Under the pieces are notes generated by a model, which did no database searches, had not been told where the DNA came from, and saw nothing but the letters and a program-made list of their open reading frames with translations. Both the position numbers and the translations under genes were made by a program. Below, piece after piece: positions 60,743 through 64,000 of a DNA stretch of 64,000 nt. Origin of the DNA: Gemmatimonadaceae bacterium (GTDB lineage: Bacteria > Gemmatimonadota > Gemmatimonadetes > Gemmatimonadales > Gemmatimonadaceae); contig JACCRF010000121.1 of assembly GCA_013813715.1 (NCBI GenBank), positions 48,604 to 112,603 on the forward strand. Reading direction: 5' to 3'. Positions within the stretch are counted from its first letter, which is position 1; every line of letters starts with the position of its first letter.

Positions 60743-61759
60743 ATGGCTGGTCGGGGATCCGCCGGAAATGGGATGACTGCTCACCGCCGTCGCGCACTCC
60801 TTGGCATCGCGGTGCTCGCTGCTTCTGGCGACACGCCGCTCGCCGCGCAGGACACCGTCCGTTTTGAGCCAAAAATAGCCCAACCGACTTTCGCAGTTCG
60901 CGAGCCGGTCCTTCGCATCAAGCCCAAAACAGTCCTCATTTCAAGAACAAATTTCGGCCCGTATTACACGGAGAAGGGCGGGGCATTCCCCGGCGAAGTC
61001 GGCCCCTTCTATGTAGAAGGCGCGACGACCAAGGACATCCTTGTCGTGAAGATCCACCGCGTCCGCCCCAACCACGACATCGCCGCGGCGCAGATTTACT
61101 CCGACTTTGGCGGACTCGCCACCGAGAGTCGCGTGCGCATGTTGAACGACCCGATCCGCGCGCGGCGGTACGTCTGGCGGCTCGATCGCGACCGCAAGAC
61201 CGCTACGACCGAGCTTCCCGACAGCCGAATGAAGCAAATCACGATAGACTTGCAGCCGATGCTCGGCCGTGTCGGCGTCGCTCCACGCGGACAGGAGGCG
61301 TTCAGCGGCATCTGGCCAGGCGACTTCGGCGGTAACATGGATGCACCAGAAATCAGAGAAGGCACCACGGTCTATCTCCCGGTCTTCCACGACGGCGCGT
61401 ACTTCTACTTCGGCGACGGACATGCACGGCAAGGGCACGGAGAAGTCGCCGGCACGGGGCTCGAGACGTCAATGGACGTGGTGCTCGAGCTGGATCTCAT
61501 CAAAGGGAAGACGATCGATTGGCCCCGCCTCGAGGACAAGGATTACATCATGGTCGTTGGCTCGGCTCGCCCGCTGATGGACGCGTTCCGGCTTGCACAC
61601 GTCGAGCTCATCGAATGGCTCGCGGAAGACTACGGCTTCGGCAAGCTCGACGCCTACGCGCTGCTCGGCCAGGTGGGCGAGAGCACGATCGCCAACGTCG
61701 TTGATCCGCTTTACTCGGTGGTTGCAAAGTTTCCCAAACGGTTCCTGCCGAAACAGTAA
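60743..61759 (+). CDS. Secreted acetamidase/formamidase-like protein
   Basis: A 338-residue protein. A signal-like start (RRALLGIAVLAASGDTPLAA then Q-D) is followed by the FmdA/AmdA pattern: GGAFPGEVGPFYVEGATTKD, ILVVKIHRVRPNHDIAAAQI, the SGIWPGDFGGNMDAPEIREG motif with its conserved G-G-N-M-D, and AYFYFGDGHARQGHGEVAGT with G-T-G-L-E. The D-G-H-x-x-Q-G-x-G-E patch is the metal/active-site hallmark of acetamidase/formamidase. It would hydrolyse small amides to ammonia and acid. Exported versions of this fold are less usual. AGGAG precedes the ATG. Confidence 0.88.
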   Translation: MAGRGSAGNGMTAHRRRALLGIAVLAASGDTPLAAQDTVRFEPKIAQPTFAVREPVLRIKPKTVLISRTNFGPYYTEKGGAFPGEVGPFYVEGATTKDILVVKIHRVRPNHDIAAAQIYSDFGGLATESRVRMLNDPIRARRYVWRLDRDRKTATTELPDSRMKQITIDLQPMLGRVGVAPRGQEAFSGIWPGDFGGNMDAPEIREGTTVYLPVFHDGAYFYFGDGHARQGHGEVAGTGLETSMDVVLELDLIKGKTIDWPRLEDKDYIMVVGSARPLMDAFRLAHVELIEWLAEDYGFGKLDAYALLGQVGESTIANVVDPLYSVVAKFPKRFLPKQ

Positions 61760-61792
61760 ACCCTCGGGATACGCCAGCCGATCAGCCGGTAG

Positions 61793-61820
61793 TGGACGGT
61801 GATTCTTCCGCAAGTATATT
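61793..61820 (+). promoter_or_regulatory. Possible sigma-70-like promoter before the Ycf48-like gene
   Basis: TGGACG (61793-61798) and TATATT (61815-61820) are separated by 16 bases, about 34 bases upstream of the ATG at 61855, which itself has GGGGAGGAG just upstream. Confidence 0.35.
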
Positions 61821-61854
61821 ACGGGAAATACCGGAGTGCTAACGGGGAGGAGCA

Positions 61855-62955
61855 ATGATGAACTCACGCGCTCAACGACAGCTCTGCACGCTTACCGGCC
61901 TCGCTCTTCTCGTCTCCGCTCTCGGTGCTCAGACTCCAGCACCGGCACGGTTCAAGGCGATCTTTGAGCCCGTGAGCTACCCGCAGGATCTCGAGCTGAC
62001 CGACATTGTCTTCGTCAATGATTCGGTGGGGTGGGTGTCAGGTGCTGCGGGCACGATCCTCAACACGCGCAATGGCGGCAAGACGTGGACGGCGCAGCTC
62101 GGGGGCGACCCGCAGGGGGCGGACCGGCCGATCGCCCAACTCCGCTTCCTGAGCGACAAAATCGGATTCGCTGTGCAGAGCACCAATAGCGGTGATCATC
62201 GCCTCTACCGCACTACCGACGGTGAGACCTGGTCGGAGTCTGGGACGGTGGGGCAGCATCGTGGCGACTTCCAGTTTACCTCAGCCGAGAACGGTGTGTA
62301 CCTCTATGGCAAGGAAATTCTTCATACGACGGACGGCGGCAAGAACTGGAAATCGGTCTACTCGTGCGATGTCAGCCTCGCCGTGAAGGGCCTCACCAAG
62401 AATGCAACGTGCCATTTCGAGAGCGTCGCTTTCCCGACTCCGCAGATTGGCTACGCTGTGAGCCGGAATCTGGAGCAGACCGCGTTCGTCATCGCGAAGA
62501 GTACCAACGGAGGGGCGGAGTGGACGGCTTGGACGATCCCGGACCCGGCAGCCAGCGCCGAGTACATCGTATTCACCGACGAGACCACTGGATTCGTCAG
62601 GATGTGGGGCGGAAAAATCTACTCGACGCCTGACGGCGGGAAAACATGGGCCGTGGTCGCCGGCCCTACGCTGGAGGGTGGCAAGGCCGCCAAGCTCAAG
62701 TTTGTGGATCGGGAGCTCGGCTGGGGGATGTCGCCCTATGGGTCCCTCATCTACACCGTGGATGGGGGGAAACGCTGGATGTCCCGCAAGCTGCGGTTCC
62801 CCGCCGGTATCAACGGGTTTTCCCTCACGTCGAGAAGCGGTGGATACGTCGCTGGTGAGCACGGCATGGTCTATCGCTACAGGATAGTGCCGATCAACTA
62901 CAAGGCGGCCAACATGATCGACGCGCCGGCGATGCCCGCTCGATCCGCCCGGTGA
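61855..62955 (+). CDS. Secreted Ycf48/BNR-repeat beta-propeller protein
   Basis: A 366-residue protein with a signal peptide (QLCTLTGLALLVSALGAQTP). The mature part has repeated blades built on the pattern F-x-x-x-x-x-G-W/F-x-V-G ... T-x-D-G-G-K-T-W: LTDIVFVNDSVGWVSGAAGT followed by ILNTRNGGKTW, FGEILHTTDGGKNWKSVYSC-like patch at about 155-175, IYSTPDGGKTWAVVAGPTLE and LIYTVDGGKRWMSRKLRFPA. This matches photosystem II assembly factor Ycf48-like and sortilin/BNR repeats, found in many non-photosynthetic bacteria. Probable binding or assembly role outside the membrane. Confidence 0.85.
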   Translation: MMNSRAQRQLCTLTGLALLVSALGAQTPAPARFKAIFEPVSYPQDLELTDIVFVNDSVGWVSGAAGTILNTRNGGKTWTAQLGGDPQGADRPIAQLRFLSDKIGFAVQSTNSGDHRLYRTTDGETWSESGTVGQHRGDFQFTSAENGVYLYGKEILHTTDGGKNWKSVYSCDVSLAVKGLTKNATCHFESVAFPTPQIGYAVSRNLEQTAFVIAKSTNGGAEWTAWTIPDPAASAEYIVFTDETTGFVRMWGGKIYSTPDGGKTWAVVAGPTLEGGKAAKLKFVDRELGWGMSPYGSLIYTVDGGKRWMSRKLRFPAGINGFSLTSRSGGYVAGEHGMVYRYRIVPINYKAANMIDAPAMPARSAR

Positions 62956-63032
62956 AGGCGAACTGCGAGCTGAGTTGAATGCCGCCGGCCCGCGAGTGAG
63001 CGTAACGGGCATCGAATCAATCTAGAACCATC

Positions 63033-63587
63033 GTGCGACTTACCCGGAAGCGGATCGCGATCCTCGTGGCAGAAGGCGTAGAGGACCTTGAATTCTACGT
63101 CCCGCTCATGCGCCTTCAGGAAGAAGGTGCGGAAGTCATCGCCGCGGCCATCGATCTCGATCCCATCCGCGGCAAGAATGGTTTGGAGATAACCCCCACC
63201 ACGCGCGTCGACTCGCTTGAAAGTCGTGATCTGTTCGCCGTAATCGTCCCCGGCGGCTGGGCACCCGACAAGCTGCGACGCCACGCCGTCGTGACCAATC
63301 TCATCCGCGAAATGAACGCGGCCGGGAAGATCGTCGCGATCATCTGTCACGGTGGGCTCGTGGCAATTTCAGCAGGCATCGTCCGAGACCGGCGAGCGAC
63401 TGGCTCGCTCGGCATCAAGGACGACCTTGTCAATGCCGGGGCGGTGTGGGTGGACGAGCCCGCATTTCGAGATGGCAATCTCGTCTGGGGCCGGATTGTG
63501 GCTGATATTCCGGCCTTCTGTCGCGAGCTCGTTGCGGCGCTCGTCGAGGACCCCGCGTCCTCGCGCAACACGAGAGGCCTCGACTAA
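63033..63587 (+). CDS. DJ-1/PfpI family protein
   Basis: A 184-residue protein: KRIAILVAEGVEDLEFYVPL, YGEF-like second strand replaced by EVIAAAIDLDPIRGKNGLEI, FAVIVPGGWAPDKLRRHAVV and the nucleophile elbow KIVAIICHGGLVAISAGIVR (Cys in I-C-H-G). The C-H-G-G elbow and the N-terminal Glu (V-E-D) are the usual Cys/His/Glu arrangement. Family members are glyoxalases, amidases or chaperone-like proteases; role unknown. The start is a GTG at 63033, no strong ribosome site. Confidence 0.9.
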   Translation: MRLTRKRIAILVAEGVEDLEFYVPLMRLQEEGAEVIAAAIDLDPIRGKNGLEITPTTRVDSLESRDLFAVIVPGGWAPDKLRRHAVVTNLIREMNAAGKIVAIICHGGLVAISAGIVRDRRATGSLGIKDDLVNAGAVWVDEPAFRDGNLVWGRIVADIPAFCRELVAALVEDPASSRNTRGLD

Positions 63588-63761
63588 CAGTCGGCCCGCA
63601 GCATCTGACCGCGTCGATTTCGTTCGCTGCGCGCTCGAGAATCTCCTCGATCGTTTTGATCTGCTCAGCCGTTCTCGGCGAACGTTTCTTCGAAGCGGCG
63701 ATTGTCGCGGCCAGATCCAGAGAATAGTTTGATCTGAATCCTCGGCGAGCAGAAGTCGGAC

Positions 63762-64000
63762 ATGTCCAGCCACCTGTACGACGCCATCGTGGTGGGCGCG
63801 CGTTGCGCCGGCTCACCTACCGCAATGCTTCTTGCCCGGAAGGGCTACAAAGCCCTCGTCGTTGACAGAGCGACGTTCCCGAGCGACACGATCTCGACGC
63901 ACCTCATCCACCCGCCGGGCATGGCAGCGCTGCAGAGATGGGGAATGCACGACCGCGTCGCGACGGGATGCCCGCCGATCGACACCTATTCGTTCGACTT
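63762..64000 (+). CDS. FAD-dependent oxidoreductase, N-terminal part (cut by window edge)
   Basis: An open frame from the ATG at 63762 runs to the window end (79 residues). It starts MSSHLYDAIVVGARCAGSPT (dinucleotide-binding G-x-G-x-x-G variant, G-A-R-C-A-G), then AMLLARKGYKALVVDRATFP with the ribose-binding Asp, and SDTISTHLIHPPGMAALQRW. This matches group A flavoprotein monooxygenases and geranylgeranyl-reductase-like dehydrogenases. The rest lies outside the window. Confidence 0.85.
   Translation, partial: MSSHLYDAIVVGARCAGSPTAMLLARKGYKALVVDRATFPSDTISTHLIHPPGMAALQRWGMHDRVATGCPPIDTYSFD

Noticed and set aside
63588..63761. Minus-strand peptide-like stretch containing L-A-A-T-I-A-A-S-K-K between the DJ-1 and flavoprotein genes
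   Set aside because: Composition looks somewhat protein-like, but there is no start codon nearby and no family I can recognise; I see nothing else in this 174-nt gap.

Overview
The window is GC-rich bacterial DNA, gene-dense, with many 4-nt start/stop overlaps, GTG and TTG starts, secreted or lipoprotein signals and Ser/Thr kinases fused to TolB/TPR or PD40-propeller domains. That mix (with DUF885, DUF1906, TolB-type kinases and an ImuA/ImuB/DnaE2 mutasome) fits Gemmatimonadota or a relative best. This is an inference from gene content; there is no rRNA or other decisive marker. I saw no tRNA, rRNA, CRISPR array, complete insertion sequence or prophage, and no convincing U-tract terminator.

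Layout. 1-5.0 kb: a cut-off gene of unknown function, a VOC protein, a MATE exporter, a membrane protein and a Tat-exported FAD oxidase. 5.07-5.36 kb: a MITE-like element with long inverted ends. 5.4-14.3 kb: a five-gene alpha-glucan operon (phosphorylase, GT5 glycogen synthase, GH57 branching enzyme, DUF3536 GH57 protein, GH57 glucanotransferase). 14.3-22.7 kb: a convergent eight-gene operon with four ATP-grasp proteins, a GCS2-type carboxylate-amine ligase, a C26 glutamine amidotransferase-like hydrolase and two alpha/beta hydrolases. It looks like a pathway that builds, trims and releases a small amide or peptide of unknown identity. 22.9-24.4 kb: a methyltransferase and a YefM/ParE-type toxin-antitoxin pair with a TGTACA operator. 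24.5-30.8 kb: imuB, a DUF1906 lipoprotein, a DUF885 protein, imuA, a half-size TauE and a DUF2784 protein. 31-43.5 kb: an EF-G-like GTPase, small secreted and membrane proteins, an outer-membrane protein, a Rieske oxygenase, msrA, a frameshifted Tat protein, an MFS carrier and a DmpA peptidase. 43.5-51 kb: a kinase-TolB-TPR protein, a second MFS carrier, a VOC protein and dnaE2. 51-64 kb: an epimerase, SixA, a MATE exporter, assorted small enzymes, a kinase-propeller protein, a glycolipid-binding-type protein, an acetamidase-like protein, a Ycf48-like protein, a DJ-1/PfpI protein and a cut-off flavoprotein.

The most informative links between genes are regulatory. The three mutasome genes imuB (24.5 kb), imuA (29.1 kb) and dnaE2 (47.6 kb) are dispersed, yet each start is preceded by the same direct repeat TTCGG-N6-TTCGG. 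It matches in form the GTTC-N7-GTTC SOS box known from alphaproteobacteria and sits between plausible -35 and -10 elements. A 48-nt relic that reads as a dnaE2 peptide with synonymous changes lies 0.7 kb upstream of dnaE2, suggesting loss or rearrangement of an older copy.
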